Shown here one piece after another: positions 1 through 8,817 of a stretch of 64,000 bases of DNA (within the stretch, counting starts at the first letter, position 1; each line of letters opens with the position of its first letter). Source of the DNA: Clostridium chromiireducens (GTDB taxonomy: Bacteria > Bacillota > Clostridia > Clostridiales > Clostridiaceae); the NCBI RefSeq assembly GCF_002029255.1, contig NZ_MZGT01000012.1, forward strand, positions 1 through 64,000, given 5' to 3'. The notes beneath the pieces are model-generated. The model did not search any database and had not been told where the DNA came from. It worked only from the letters and a program-made list of their open reading frames with translations. The translations under genes and the position numbers were made by a program.

Positions 1-1
1 A

Positions 2-322
2 GAAGGTACTAATGATATAGTAAATAGTTCATTAAAAGACACTCTTAACATAGTAGCTACCGCTGACATTTGGACTGATATTTCAAATAAAGGCGTTAAC
101 AAAGGAGTTGCTTTAAAACAACTTATGGAAACTGATAATATATCAAAAGAAGAAACTATGGTTCTTGGAGATTATTACAATGATATAGAAATGCTTGCTG
201 AGGCTGAATACAGCTTTGTAATGGAAAATGCTCCAGAAGACATGAAACAATATGGAAAATACATAGCTGCAAGTAATGAAGAGCACGGAGTTTTAAGGGC
301 AATACTTGAATATGCACTTTAA
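2..322 (+). CDS. HAD-superfamily (Cof-type) phosphatase, C-terminal part
   Basis: The reading frame is open from the left window edge, so the gene start lies outside. The visible 106 residues carry the last part of a Cof-type haloacid dehalogenase fold. An NKGVALKQL segment is the usual lysine-containing stretch before the last motif, and GDYYNDIEML is motif IV, whose acidic residues bind Mg2+. Such proteins dephosphorylate small sugar phosphates or nucleotides in the cytoplasm; the substrate cannot be told from this fragment. The frame ends TAA and is followed at once by hairpin element 1. Family assignment is firm, specific function unknown. Confidence 0.85.
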   Translation, partial: EGTNDIVNSSLKDTLNIVATADIWTDISNKGVNKGVALKQLMETDNISKEETMVLGDYYNDIEMLAEAEYSFVMENAPEDMKQYGKYIAASNEEHGVLRAILEYAL

Positions 323-344
323 ACTATACTTAATTCTATATAAT

Positions 345-614
345 ATACCGAAATAAGAAACATGTTTATTCTGTAGGACTAGTGAAAATTTTGCTGGAGA
401 ACACTAAAAGAGGTTGCACCCGCTTCTGTTTGCTCCTAATATTCATTGGGACAAGCAAAAGTGGTACAACCTCTAGAGAAAACTCGACTCACATTCGCTC
501 CCTGAGTAAGTGATTCACACCAAATCATAGATTTGGGCTCTCTACTTAAGTGTTTTCATCAGCTTATTTTCACATGCCTATTTCACAAACACGTGTCTTA
601 TTTATTTGTTATAG
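345..614 (+). repeat. Large imperfect hairpin element, copy 1
   Basis: An imperfect palindrome lies between two convergent genes. The left arm begins ACCGAAATAAG and the right arm ends with a matching CTTATTTATTTG. The core carries GTTGCACC on the left and GTACAAC on the right, flanking a GACAAGCAAAAGTGG-type segment shared with other copies. The right arm is interrupted by an about 80-base module (482-565) that recurs in copy 7. Orientation is called plus because GTTGCACC is on the left. Confidence 0.75.
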
Positions 615-655
615 ATGACACAATCATAAATTACACTTAAACTATGAAATATCTC

Positions 656-912
656 CCAACCAGAAATGAGTAATATACTTTTGTGGAATGTTTCATTGGT
701 AATTTTGATGGATGTGATTTTTGGCTATAAGTTGTTCCAAATGTGCTAGTTCAAAAAGTGAGAATCGAAATTTTATATTTCGTTCTTCGAACTTTCTCTG
801 TGAGCGCTTGTTCTTTGAGGCTAGCACTTTGGGTGCAACTTATAGCCTTAAAATCACCCAACAAAATTACCAAGAAACTGGAACGAAAGTATATTACTCA
901 TTTCGGTGAGGT
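656..912 (-). repeat. Large imperfect hairpin element, copy 2
   Basis: A palindrome of about 255 bases. Left arm: AGAAATGAGTAATATACTTT, then GTTGTTCCAAATGTGCTAG. Right arm: GCTAGCACTTTGGGTGCAAC, then AGTATATTACTCATTTC. The arms match over about 90 bases with scattered differences. It is oriented opposite to copy 1 (GTTGTTCC on the left). An open frame in the right arm ends at 909 and is treated as part of the element, not as an established gene. Confidence 0.8.
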
Positions 913-983
913 ATACGCATAAGTATATGTTATAGTTTTGTTATCTATAAATAAGAGAATCTCTAAGTACATTTATACAATAA

Positions 984-2030
984 CTATAATAAACTCATCT
1001 GCTCCACTTCTGGTTCTTTAAATGAGGATATGCTTACTCCAATAAGTCTTACTTCTTCATTAAGTGCTTCGCTTTCTAGTAATTCTTCCGCGACTTTAAA
1101 TATTTCTTCTTGTGCTCCAATATAATTGATTAGGGTTTTGCTTCTTGTGTGATTTTCAAAATCTTTTGTTTTAAATTTTAAAGTCACTGTTTTCCCAAGA
1201 ACATTTTTTCTATTCAATACATCTTCTATTTCATAAGAAAATTCTTTAATATATTCACGCAGCTCTTCTTTATTTTTAGTGTCAAACTTTAATGTCTTCT
1301 CTTTTCCCACAGACTTTCTTTCACGTATATTCTCAACTTTCCTGTTATCGATGCCTCTAATTCGTTCAAATATTTCAATTCCATTCTTGCCCAGGTATTC
1401 AATATAAAATTCCTTTGGCATATTATATAAATCTTTTATGTAGTATATCCCCATATTATTGAATTTAGCTACTGATACCTTACCTAAACCATGGATCTTT
1501 GATATAGGAAGTGGAAAAAGAATATCTGGAACCATTTCTTTTTTTATCTCCTTAATCCCATTTGGCTTATTCCAGTCTGATGCTAGTTTTGCTAGGAATT
1601 TATTATAAGATATACCAATAGATAATGTTAATCCTACCTCTCTAAAAACTTTATTTTTAATATATCTTGCAGCCTCCATACCATTTTTAATATGCCCTTG
1701 AGACAAGTCTAGGAATCCTTCATCTATAGATACAGGTTCAACTAGAGATGTCACATCATTAAATACCCTAAATATTTCCTGCGAAACCTTGGTGTACTTA
1801 CCATACCTCCCCGAAACAAATATTCCATTAGGACATTTTTCTCTGGCCATGAATATTGGCATAGCTGAATGTATTCCAAATTTTCTTGCTTCATATGAAC
1901 ATGTAGATACAACACCTCTCTCACTTACCCCGCCCACAATAACAGGCTTTCCTCTAAGTTCTGGATTATCTCTTTGTTCAACTGATGCAAAAAAAGCATC
2001 CATATCTACATGCAGTATTTGATTTTCCAT
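984..2030 (-). CDS. dinB: DNA polymerase IV (Y-family translesion polymerase)
   Basis: This error-prone polymerase copies past damaged bases in the cytoplasm. The N-terminus HVDMDAFFASVE holds the first catalytic Asp (residue 9) and SIDEGF at 101-106 holds the second acidic pair (D103, E104). A helix-hairpin-helix-like segment with HGLGKVS follows, then a little-finger domain. The protein ends in QMSLL, resembling the sliding-clamp binding peptide of this family. I chose the ATG at 2030 because GAGGTGG sits just upstream; a GTG at 2042 lies inside that ribosome site. Length of 348 residues is normal. It converges on the HAD gene, with hairpin copies 1 and 2 between them. Confidence 0.95.
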   Translation of the reverse strand: MENQILHVDMDAFFASVEQRDNPELRGKPVIVGGVSERGVVSTCSYEARKFGIHSAMPIFMAREKCPNGIFVSGRYGKYTKVSQEIFRVFNDVTSLVEPVSIDEGFLDLSQGHIKNGMEAARYIKNKVFREVGLTLSIGISYNKFLAKLASDWNKPNGIKEIKKEMVPDILFPLPISKIHGLGKVSVAKFNNMGIYYIKDLYNMPKEFYIEYLGKNGIEIFERIRGIDNRKVENIRERKSVGKEKTLKFDTKNKEELREYIKEFSYEIEDVLNRKNVLGKTVTLKFKTKDFENHTRSKTLINYIGAQEEIFKVAEELLESEALNEEVRLIGVSISSFKEPEVEQMSLL

Positions 2031-2070
2031 TAAAATAACCACCTCATTATGATCACAATTTCTATAATAT

Positions 2071-2109
2071 ATTATAGCCTAAACAGAGTGTAAGTTATAT
2101 AACTTACAC
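2071..2109 (-). promoter_or_regulatory. dinB promoter region with 22-base perfect palindrome
   Basis: Reading toward dinB there is a TATAAT box (2071-2076). About 12 bases upstream lies a perfect palindrome of 22 bases (2088-2109) with half-site GTGTAAGTTAT. It covers the place where a -35 box should be, and no good -35 is visible, so it looks like an operator or activator site. It does not resemble the clostridial LexA box (GAAC-N4-GTTC). The same GTGTAAGTT stem recurs in the hairpin at 21731-21760. Confidence 0.4.
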
Positions 2110-2188
2110 CTTCAAAGAAATCATTGCATCTATCTTTTATTGCGTAAATTTATAATTTATATAAGGTTTTGTACTCAATCTTGCTTTT

Positions 2189-2264
2189 ATTAGGTAATTT
2201 ACTTTATACTTATTAAAAAATTACCTAATTTCATTTGACATATGGTATAATAATAAAGTATTTT
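2189..2264 (+). promoter_or_regulatory. Promoter and 12-base inverted repeat before the 2314 gene
   Basis: TTGACA (2235-2240) and TATTTT (2259-2264) are spaced 18 bases and read toward the gene starting at 2314. Just upstream is a perfect 12-base inverted repeat, ATTAGGTAATTT (2189-2200) and AAATTACCTAAT (2218-2229). The repeat could be an operator or a hairpin that insulates the two divergent genes. Confidence 0.5.
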
Positions 2265-2313
2265 AAGTATAATAGCGTTATTAGCGATATTATTATGTAA
2301 AGGAGTAATTATT

Positions 2314-2745
2314 ATGGGTTTTAAAGAAAAAATAAGCAGTAAATTTGGTAACTATTTTCAAAATGCTTATATTGAAAAATATGGTGATAGAATAACAAGT
2401 ATTTCTGGAACTGTCTTGTCTGTAAAGCTTATCGAAAAGAGTTACATTATCTTCAATAGATTAATGGTTGAAATGGTTATTAAGCCTGAAGTTGGTAAGA
2501 AAGTTGTTAAGTGCTGGTATAAAAAGAATAGATGGTTTAAAAAACCTGAATTTATACAAGTAAAGCAAGGCAATAAAGTTATAGTCATGGGCGTTACAGG
2601 TGATAAAAACAGTAAAAAAGAAAATTCTCAAGAAGTTCAAATTATGAATCTATTAAATCTTACAACAAAGAAAGATCTAATCCCAATTGACCATAGCCAA
2701 ATAAAAAAATCACGTCAACAAGCAAATGGTATGATGAGAAGATAA
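2314..2745 (+). CDS. Conserved-looking protein of unknown function, 143 aa
   Basis: I do not recognise this protein. It is basic, has no signal peptide or membrane segment, and looks soluble. The middle (about residues 25-95) alternates hydrophobic and charged residues in a pattern suggesting a small beta-rich fold, perhaps OB- or SH3-like: ITSISGTVLSVKLIEKSYII and then KVIVMGVTGDK. The C-terminus is Lys/Gln/Arg-rich and polar. A strong AAAGGAG lies eight bases before the ATG and a sigma-A-type promoter is visible, so it is very likely expressed alone. It diverges from dinB and converges on the ATPase gene, with hairpin copies 3 and 4 between. Confidence 0.8.
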   Translation: MGFKEKISSKFGNYFQNAYIEKYGDRITSISGTVLSVKLIEKSYIIFNRLMVEMVIKPEVGKKVVKCWYKKNRWFKKPEFIQVKQGNKVIVMGVTGDKNSKKENSQEVQIMNLLNLTTKKDLIPIDHSQIKKSRQQANGMMRR

Positions 2746-2750
2746 TCAAA

Positions 2751-3089
2751 GTATCGTGAAGAACCTGAAATATAAACATACTTGCAGTATGATGATGATT
2801 TAAGTTTACTGCAAACAACCGAACGGGAATATATGTGTTTACTCCGGTTCCTAGAAGATTTTGCTGGGTTATTCTAAGATTATAAGTTGCATCCAAAGTG
2901 CTTGCCTCAAAGACTACGCTTTTGAACAAGCACATTTGGAACAACTTATAATCTAGAATAACAGCCAGCAAAATCTTCTTATGAACACTCCGTAAAAACA
3001 TATATTCCCGTTCTTTGTTTTGTAGTAAGTCTAAAATAAGAATATATTAATGCAAGTATTTTTTATATTTCTCTGGTTAGCAATACCTT
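2751..3089 (+). repeat. Large imperfect hairpin element, copy 3
   Basis: An about 340-base palindrome starting five bases after the stop of the 2314 gene. The ends are GTATCGTGAAGAACC on the left and the reverse complement of GGTATTGC on the right. Both arms contain AAGATTTTGCTGG. The core carries GTTGCATCC on the left and GGAACAAC on the right. Its reverse complement resembles copy 6 along the whole length. Confidence 0.8.
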
Positions 3090-3156
3090 TAATGAAGAAT
3101 ATTCAATACTTTTCATACAGTTTATATCTTTATAATAAAAGGGTCATATATTAATT

Positions 3157-3425
3157 GGTAAGTATATATGCAATACTTAAAGTGTTAGCAAGACAAAGAA
3201 ATAGAATACATATATGTGGAGCAGGCATTGAAAAATGAACTACTGGAATATCTTAATGGAGAGTTGTTCCACTTTTGCTTGTCCTGTGCTCGTCACAGGA
3301 GCATGCAGCAGTGGTGCAACTTTCCATTTAGATATTCCTAGTGAGATTTTTCATAGTCCTGAGGAACATATATGTATTCTGTTTCGTTTGTCTACCTCAT
3401 CATTTTAAGTTCTTCACAATACCTT
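3157..3425 (-). repeat. Large imperfect hairpin element, copy 4
   Basis: A palindrome with GAATACATATATG and CATATATGTATTC outer arms, GTTGTTCC on the left and GGTGCAAC on the right. Its right end, read from the ATPase side as GGTATTGTGAAGAACTT, abuts the ATPase stop codon. Its reverse complement matches copy 5. Together, copies 3-4 and copies 5-6 form an inverted repeat of about 650 bases around the ATPase gene. Confidence 0.8.
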
Positions 3426-6027
3426 AATATTTAGATTTAATTAATAGATATACACTATTAATAAATGCAATTATTCCAGAGAAGAACATTACAATAAGCC
3501 ACTGATTTAATGAAAGCGCAACTGTATGGAATACATTTTGTAAAAATGGTACATATAATACTGAGCACATTAATGATATAGATATTGCAACAGCACCAAC
3601 TAAATATGGATTTGTGAATAATTTAATTTGGAAAATAGAATGTCTTTCTGATCTACATTCAAATACATGTATTAATTGAGACATAACTAATGTGCAAAGT
3701 GCTAGAGTTCTGCATGTTTCCAAATTCATTTTATAATATCTTCCTACCATAAATGATAATAAGGTACATAGACCTATCAATGATCCTCTAATTACTATTT
3801 TTTCTACTAATCCTCTTGCAAATATGCTTTCCTTTTTCTCTCTTGGAGGTTGTCTCATAATGTCTTGTTCTGGTGGATCAACACCAAGCGCAATTGCTGG
3901 AAGTCCATCAGTCGCTAAATTTACAAGGAGAATTTGTATTGGACTTAATGGATTTGGCAAGTAAAATAATGTGGCCAAAAACATTGTTAATACTTCTCCG
4001 AGGTTGCAGGATAGTAAATACCTTATGAATTTTCTTATATTATCGTAAATTATTCTTCCTTCTTCTACTGCCGCAACTATAGTTGAAAAATTATCATCCA
4101 TAAGAATCATTGATGATGCTTCCTTAGTTACATCCGTACCTGAAATTCCCATTGCAATTCCTATATCTGACTCTTTAATAGCAGGTGCATCATTTACACC
4201 ATCTCCAGTCATAGCAACAATATTTCCCTTTTTCTTAAAGGCTCTAACAATTCTTAACTTATGATTAGGTGAAACCCTCGCAAAAACTCTTATTTTCTTT
4301 ATTTTTCCCTCTAACTCTAGATCACTTATTTCTTCTATTTCCTCTCCTGTCATAACCTGATCTGCTGTACTACAAATGTTTAAAGATTTAGCTATAGCAA
4401 GAGCCGTATTCTGATGATCTCCTGTTATCATTATAGGCTTTATTCCTGCGAGCTTACATCTTAGCACTGCATCCCTAGCTTCTTCTCTAGGAGGGTCTAT
4501 ACTGCCTGTTACACCTATAAAAATTAGGTTTTGTTCTAATTTATCTCCCTTTGTTATATTCTCCTCTTTATATGCTGCTGCAATACACCTTAGTGCTCTT
4601 GAAGACATTGCAGTAACAAAATCAATTACTTGCTTTTTCTTTTGATATGTCAAAGGCTTAATTTTATTATTTTCTAGTATAAAATCGCATCTCTCGATTA
4701 TTCTTTCAGGAGCACCTTTTACATAGCAAGTATCTTTATTCCCCTCTTTAATTATAACTGACATCATTTTTCTGTTAGAATCAAATGGGATATCAAATGT
4801 TCTATTAGCACTGTTAACAAAGCCTTCAAGTCCTTTGACATCGTTAAAAAACATATTTATTAATGCTGTCTCAGTTGGATCTCCATGAAGCGCTTCACTC
4901 ATTTTATTTTTAGTAAAGTCGTAATTGCAATCATTGCAGTAAACAAGTGTTTTCATAAGCTTTCCATAGTCAGTTAATTTCTCTTTTTCTAACTCATGGA
5001 TTCTTCCATTTAAATATACCTCTTTTACTGTCATTTTGTTTTGTGTTAAAGTTCCTGTTTTATCTGAACATATCACTGAAGTGCACCCTAGAGTTTCCAC
5101 TGCTGGCAGCTTCCTTACAAGTGCATTTTTCTTGAGCATTCTTGATACTCCGAGTGCTAACGAAACTGTCACAATGGCAGCTAAACCCTCAGGAATTGCC
5201 GCAACCGCAAGGCTCACTCCTAGCAAAAACATCTCTGTTACATCATTCCCTCTTATAATTCCCATTGCAGTAACTGCTGCACATATTATAAGACAAATAA
5301 CAACTAAGATTTTACCTAGAGAATCTAGTCTTTTATTTAAAGGAGACTTTTCCTCTTCAATATTTTGAATTAAATCTGCTATTTTACCCATTTCGGTATT
5401 CATTCCAATACAGTCAACCTTAAATAATCCTTTACCTTTTACAACTGTAGTTCCCATAAATCCTTCATTATTTTTCTTTGATTCCTTTTTTCCGCCTTCA
5501 ACTTTTAATTTTTTTCTATCAATTTTATAATTACAAGATTCTTTATTTACGCCAACTGATTCTCCAGTTAATAACGATTCATCTACAACAACACCAGAAC
5601 TTTCAACAAAAAATCCATCAGCCGGTATTCTATCTCCAGCTTCTAGAATAACAGCATCTCCAATTGTCAAATAAATTGAGTTTATTATTTTTATACTAGA
5701 ATCCCTTAAAACCTTGCAAGTCGGTGCTGCTAATTCTTTTAATGCTTCTAATGATTTTTCAGTTCTAAATTCTTGTACAAATCCTAATATTGCATTGATA
5801 ACAACTATTATTAGTATAGTAATTGCATCTGCCTTATCTCCAATAACCCCTGAAATTATCGTTGATGCTATTAGCACCCACACTATAAAATCATTGAACT
5901 GAGATAAGAATATCTTAAGTGCTGATGCCTTATTATGGTGCTTCAATTCATTAAGTCCAAAGTTCTTAATTCTCTTCTCTGCTTCCTTAGTGCTAAGACC
6001 AGATGTCAACTCTTTTTCTTGTATCAC
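3424..6027 (-). CDS. P-type cation-transporting ATPase, calcium type (PIIA-like)
   Basis: An integral membrane pump that uses ATP to move a cation, most likely Ca2+, out of the cell. Landmarks in order: an N-terminal cation-ATPase domain (1-60), TGES of the actuator domain at 154-157, and PEGL in membrane helix M4 at 279-282, a Ca2+-pump signature. DKTGT with the phosphorylated Asp is at 322-326, followed by KGAPE of the nucleotide-binding domain and TGDGVNDAP of the hinge. A C-terminal block of four or more membrane helices follows. At 867 residues it is full length. AGGAGG precedes the ATG. It stands alone between two inverted blocks of hairpin elements. Ion choice is inferred from PEGL only. 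Confidence 0.92.
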   Translation of the reverse strand: MIQEKELTSGLSTKEAEKRIKNFGLNELKHHNKASALKIFLSQFNDFIVWVLIASTIISGVIGDKADAITILIIVVINAILGFVQEFRTEKSLEALKELAAPTCKVLRDSSIKIINSIYLTIGDAVILEAGDRIPADGFFVESSGVVVDESLLTGESVGVNKESCNYKIDRKKLKVEGGKKESKKNNEGFMGTTVVKGKGLFKVDCIGMNTEMGKIADLIQNIEEEKSPLNKRLDSLGKILVVICLIICAAVTAMGIIRGNDVTEMFLLGVSLAVAAIPEGLAAIVTVSLALGVSRMLKKNALVRKLPAVETLGCTSVICSDKTGTLTQNKMTVKEVYLNGRIHELEKEKLTDYGKLMKTLVYCNDCNYDFTKNKMSEALHGDPTETALINMFFNDVKGLEGFVNSANRTFDIPFDSNRKMMSVIIKEGNKDTCYVKGAPERIIERCDFILENNKIKPLTYQKKKQVIDFVTAMSSRALRCIAAAYKEENITKGDKLEQNLIFIGVTGSIDPPREEARDAVLRCKLAGIKPIMITGDHQNTALAIAKSLNICSTADQVMTGEEIEEISDLELEGKIKKIRVFARVSPNHKLRIVRAFKKKGNIVAMTGDGVNDAPAIKESDIGIAMGISGTDVTKEASSMILMDDNFSTIVAAVEEGRIIYDNIRKFIRYLLSCNLGEVLTMFLATLFYLPNPLSPIQILLVNLATDGLPAIALGVDPPEQDIMRQPPREKKESIFARGLVEKIVIRGSLIGLCTLLSFMVGRYYKMNLETCRTLALCTLVMSQLIHVFECRSERHSIFQIKLFTNPYLVGAVAISISLMCSVLYVPFLQNVFHTVALSLNQWLIVMFFSGIIAFINSVYLLIKSKY

Positions 6028-6100
6028 AACTTTTCCTCCTAATATCGAACTTTATATTCTATATATATTTACCTTTAGAAAAGTTATGCACCTTTTAAAA

Positions 6101-6362
6101 AATATTGTGAAGAACTTAAAGTGATCAGATAAACAACCGAAATAGAATACATATATGTTCCTCAGGACTATGAAAAATCTCGCTAGGAATATCTAAATGT
6201 AAAGTTGCACCACTTCTGCATGCCCCTGTGACAAGCACAGGACAAGCAAAAGTGGAACAACTTCCCATTAAAATATTCCAGCAGCTCATTTTTCAATGCC
6301 TGCTCCACATATATGTATTCTATTTCTTTGTTTTTCCGTCACTTTACATATTTCTCTAACTA
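6101..6362 (+). repeat. Large imperfect hairpin element, copy 5
   Basis: A palindrome with TATTGTGAAGAACTTAAA at the left, GAATACATATATG and CATATATGTATTC outer arms, and core GTTGCACC / GGAACAAC. It is the inverted counterpart of copy 4 and is very similar, in the same orientation, to copy 9. It lies upstream of the ATPase gene. Confidence 0.8.
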
Positions 6363-6401
6363 AAGCCACTTTATTTAATAATGGAAAACAGAATTCATTA
6401 A

Positions 6402-6738
6402 GGTATCACTAACTAATCGCAGGAATATAAAAATACTTGCCTAAATATCATTTACTTTAAATTTACACTAAACTAGAAAGAGAATATATGTTTTTACGGA
6501 GTGTTCATCAGAAGATTTTACTGGTCGTGATTCTTAGAATATAAGTTGTTCCAAATATGCTAGTTCAAATTTATTTTTGAGGCCAGCATTTTGGGTGCAA
6601 CTTATATTCTTAGAATCACCCAGTAAAATCTTCAGTGAACCGGAGTAAACACATATATTCTCTTTCGATTGTTTAGAAGTAATTTTAAAGCATCTCCAAT
6701 TTGCAAGTATTTTTATATTTCGCGTTTTTGGTAATACT
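6402..6738 (-). repeat. Large imperfect hairpin element, copy 6
   Basis: An about 337-base palindrome with GGTATCACTAAC at the left and TTGGTAATAC at the right, AAGATTTTACTGG in both arms, and core GTTGTTCC / GGGTGCAAC. Its reverse complement matches copy 3. It ends 13 bases from the pyrophosphatase stop codon. Confidence 0.8.
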
Positions 6739-6751
6739 TTTTTTGAATAAA

Positions 6752-8398
6752 TTATTTCATAGAATTAACTACATTTGTAAGTGGTGGTATTACTTGTTTC
6801 TTTCTCGATAATACTCCAGGTAAAAATGCCATTGAATCATTTAATTCAACATTGAATGTTTTTTCAACAAAATCATGTCTTTCACCTGCTACTAATACTT
6901 GTGATCCTTCTTTAAGTATGTCCGTTAAAAGAAGCATAACTACATTATAACCCTTGCTATCTGCTTCACTTTGCATGAAACTTAGCATTTCATCTTTTAA
7001 TGGCATAAATCCATCAATATCCATAGTATTAACTTGAGCTACTCCAACCTTTACTTCTCCCATAGAAAATGGTTTAAAGTCTTGATTAAATATTTGAGAT
7101 ACGCTCTTTCCTTTTAAAGAAGTTCCTGCTTTAAACATTTCCTTAGCAAATTCTTCAAGGCTTTCTATTCCCGCAATTTCAGCTAATTTTTTACATGTTA
7201 CCCTATCTTGTTCTGTGCAAGTTGGGCTTTTAAATAATAAAGTATCTGAAATTATAGCTCCACATAACAAACCGGCAACTTCTTTAGATGGAGTTATATT
7301 ATGCTCAAAATAGCATTTACCAACTATAGTTGAAGAACTTCCTAATGGTTCATTTCTGAAAAATATAGGATTACTTGTTTGTATATCTGCAACTCTATGG
7401 TGATCTATAATTTCAAGAACCTCTGCCTCTTCTAATCCATCAACAGATTGACCTCTTTCATTATGATCTACTTGGATAACCTTTTTCTTATGATTTGAAA
7501 TAAGATGATATCTTGAAACAGTTCCAATAACTCTTTCATCTTCATCAATTACTGGATAACTATGATATCTAGTTTCAGCCATGATGTCCTTAATATCGTC
7601 AATTAAATCATACTTTGAAAATGATATTAAATTATCAGTAGCCATAACATATCCTACTGGTATACTTTGAATCAATAATCTTGATGCTGTAAAGGAATCA
7701 TGAGGTGTACTTATTACAGTAACACCATTTTCTTTAGCTTTAGAAAATAAATCTGGTGCAAGCTCATGTGAACCAGTAATTATTATTAATGATGTTTTTA
7801 TATCAATTAAAGCTTCTTGTACATCGTGTCTATCTCCAACGATTGCGATATCGCCCTCATCAACGAATTCTTTTAAACTATCTGGCTGCATTGCTGTAAC
7901 AGCAATTTTACCTTTAAATATTTTACAATCTTTATTTATGTATATACTGTTAGCTGAAAGTGTATCCAATATATTCCCAATAGATGTTTTACTTTTCGCT
8001 AATATATTATTATCCCATATATCCATGTACGAAGATGTTAAATTTGAAATTGAAAGAATCCCTGCCAATCTTCCGTGATTATCAACTACTGGTAGAGACT
8101 TAATGTGATTATCTCTCATAATATTCCAAGCCATTTTCAATGAAATATTTGATGTTATTGGATTTATTGTATCAATATCTAAATCTTCCAATCTAAGTCT
8201 TACTGTTTTTAATAATCTCGGAGCTTCAACCTTAAAGTAATCTAAAATAAATTGTGTTTCAGCATTTACATTTCCTAACCTTACAGGTATAGCTGGAAGG
8301 TTACTAATCTTATTTTTAAATGCCGCATATCCATAAGCAGCACAAATAGAGTCTGAATCAGGATTTTTATGTCCAGTTACATAAACTACATTTTCCAA
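6752..8398 (-). CDS. ppaC: Manganese-dependent inorganic pyrophosphatase with CBS and DRTGG regulatory domains
   Basis: A family II (DHH) pyrophosphatase that hydrolyses cytoplasmic pyrophosphate. The N-terminus has GHKNPDSDS with metal-binding Asp14 and Asp16. A regulatory insert of about 240 residues follows: a CBS repeat, a DRTGG-like segment and a second CBS repeat. The catalytic domain then resumes with DHN and the IIDHHR motif near residue 330, ending in a DHHA2 domain with a final SRKKQVIPPL stretch that carries the substrate-binding SRKKQ signature. At 548 residues it matches the clostridial CBS-PPase, in which adenine nucleotides bind the CBS domains and tune activity (known for the C. 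perfringens enzyme). It is preceded by its own promoter and a hairpin in its leader. Confidence 0.95.
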   Translation of the reverse strand: MENVVYVTGHKNPDSDSICAAYGYAAFKNKISNLPAIPVRLGNVNAETQFILDYFKVEAPRLLKTVRLRLEDLDIDTINPITSNISLKMAWNIMRDNHIKSLPVVDNHGRLAGILSISNLTSSYMDIWDNNILAKSKTSIGNILDTLSANSIYINKDCKIFKGKIAVTAMQPDSLKEFVDEGDIAIVGDRHDVQEALIDIKTSLIIITGSHELAPDLFSKAKENGVTVISTPHDSFTASRLLIQSIPVGYVMATDNLISFSKYDLIDDIKDIMAETRYHSYPVIDEDERVIGTVSRYHLISNHKKKVIQVDHNERGQSVDGLEEAEVLEIIDHHRVADIQTSNPIFFRNEPLGSSSTIVGKCYFEHNITPSKEVAGLLCGAIISDTLLFKSPTCTEQDRVTCKKLAEIAGIESLEEFAKEMFKAGTSLKGKSVSQIFNQDFKPFSMGEVKVGVAQVNTMDIDGFMPLKDEMLSFMQSEADSKGYNVVMLLLTDILKEGSQVLVAGERHDFVEKTFNVELNDSMAFLPGVLSRKKQVIPPLTNVVNSMK

Positions 8399-8429
8399 AA
8401 TAATTCCTCCTACAATTTTTTCTTTTATT

Positions 8430-8484
8430 TAGGCACATGAAAATAGGTTAGCAAATAGAATTGTTATTTTTTGAATGCGCCTTA
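8430..8484. repeat. Short hairpin of the GGCACATG family in the ppaC leader
   Basis: GGCACATGAAAA on the left and the reverse complement of GGCGCATTCAAAAAATAACA on the right face each other. The same terminal sequences bound the larger element at 12341-12504, so this looks like a deletion derivative. It lies between the ppaC promoter and the start codon and is therefore transcribed in the 5' leader. Confidence 0.5.
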
Positions 8485-8502
8485 AATAAATCATACATAT
8501 TC

Positions 8503-8531
8503 ATTTTACTTATAAACTCAAATTATGTAAA
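8503..8531 (-). promoter_or_regulatory. Sigma-A-type promoter of ppaC
   Basis: Reading toward ppaC, TTTACA (8526-8531) and TAAAAT (8503-8508) are separated by 17 bases. The transcript would begin near 8496 and carry a leader of about 100 bases containing the 8430-8484 hairpin. Confidence 0.55.
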
Positions 8532-8599
8532 GACTTAATTCTGTTTACAAAAAACACTGTAGATAAATAATGCTTAACTTATACTTATGTGTAGCTTAC

Positions 8600-8800
8600 C
8601 GAAATAAGTAACATATTGTGTTTCGGTTTCTAGGAATTTTGTGGATGATTCTACGATTAGAGGTTGCACCCACAACGCTTGCCTCAACATGGGAAACTCG
8701 ACTCACATTCGTTCGCTGAGTAAGTTCGAATGACCAAATCCAAGATTTGGATTCTCACTTAAGCGTTGAACAAGCATCGTGGAACAACCTCTAATCATAA
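8600..8800 (+). repeat. Large hairpin element, copy 7 (truncated right arm)
   Basis: The left end ACCGAAATAAG matches copy 1. Core GTTGCACC is on the left and GGAACAAC on the right. The about 75-base module starting AACTCGACTCACATTCG sits in the loop here, whereas in copy 1 it lies outside the core. The right arm decays soon after the core. Confidence 0.65.
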
Positions 8801-8817
8801 ACTAACTTTATACTTTG

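Noticed and set aside
721..909. 62-codon plus-strand frame in hairpin copy 2
   Set aside because: It lies wholly in the palindrome and reads through both arms; the upstream part is not shared by other copies. Not called as a gene, but the shared 29-codon part is reported as a finding.
2660..3001. 113-codon minus-strand frame across the end of the 2314 gene and hairpin copy 3
   Set aside because: It overlaps a well-supported gene in antisense and the rest is the palindrome. No ribosome site.
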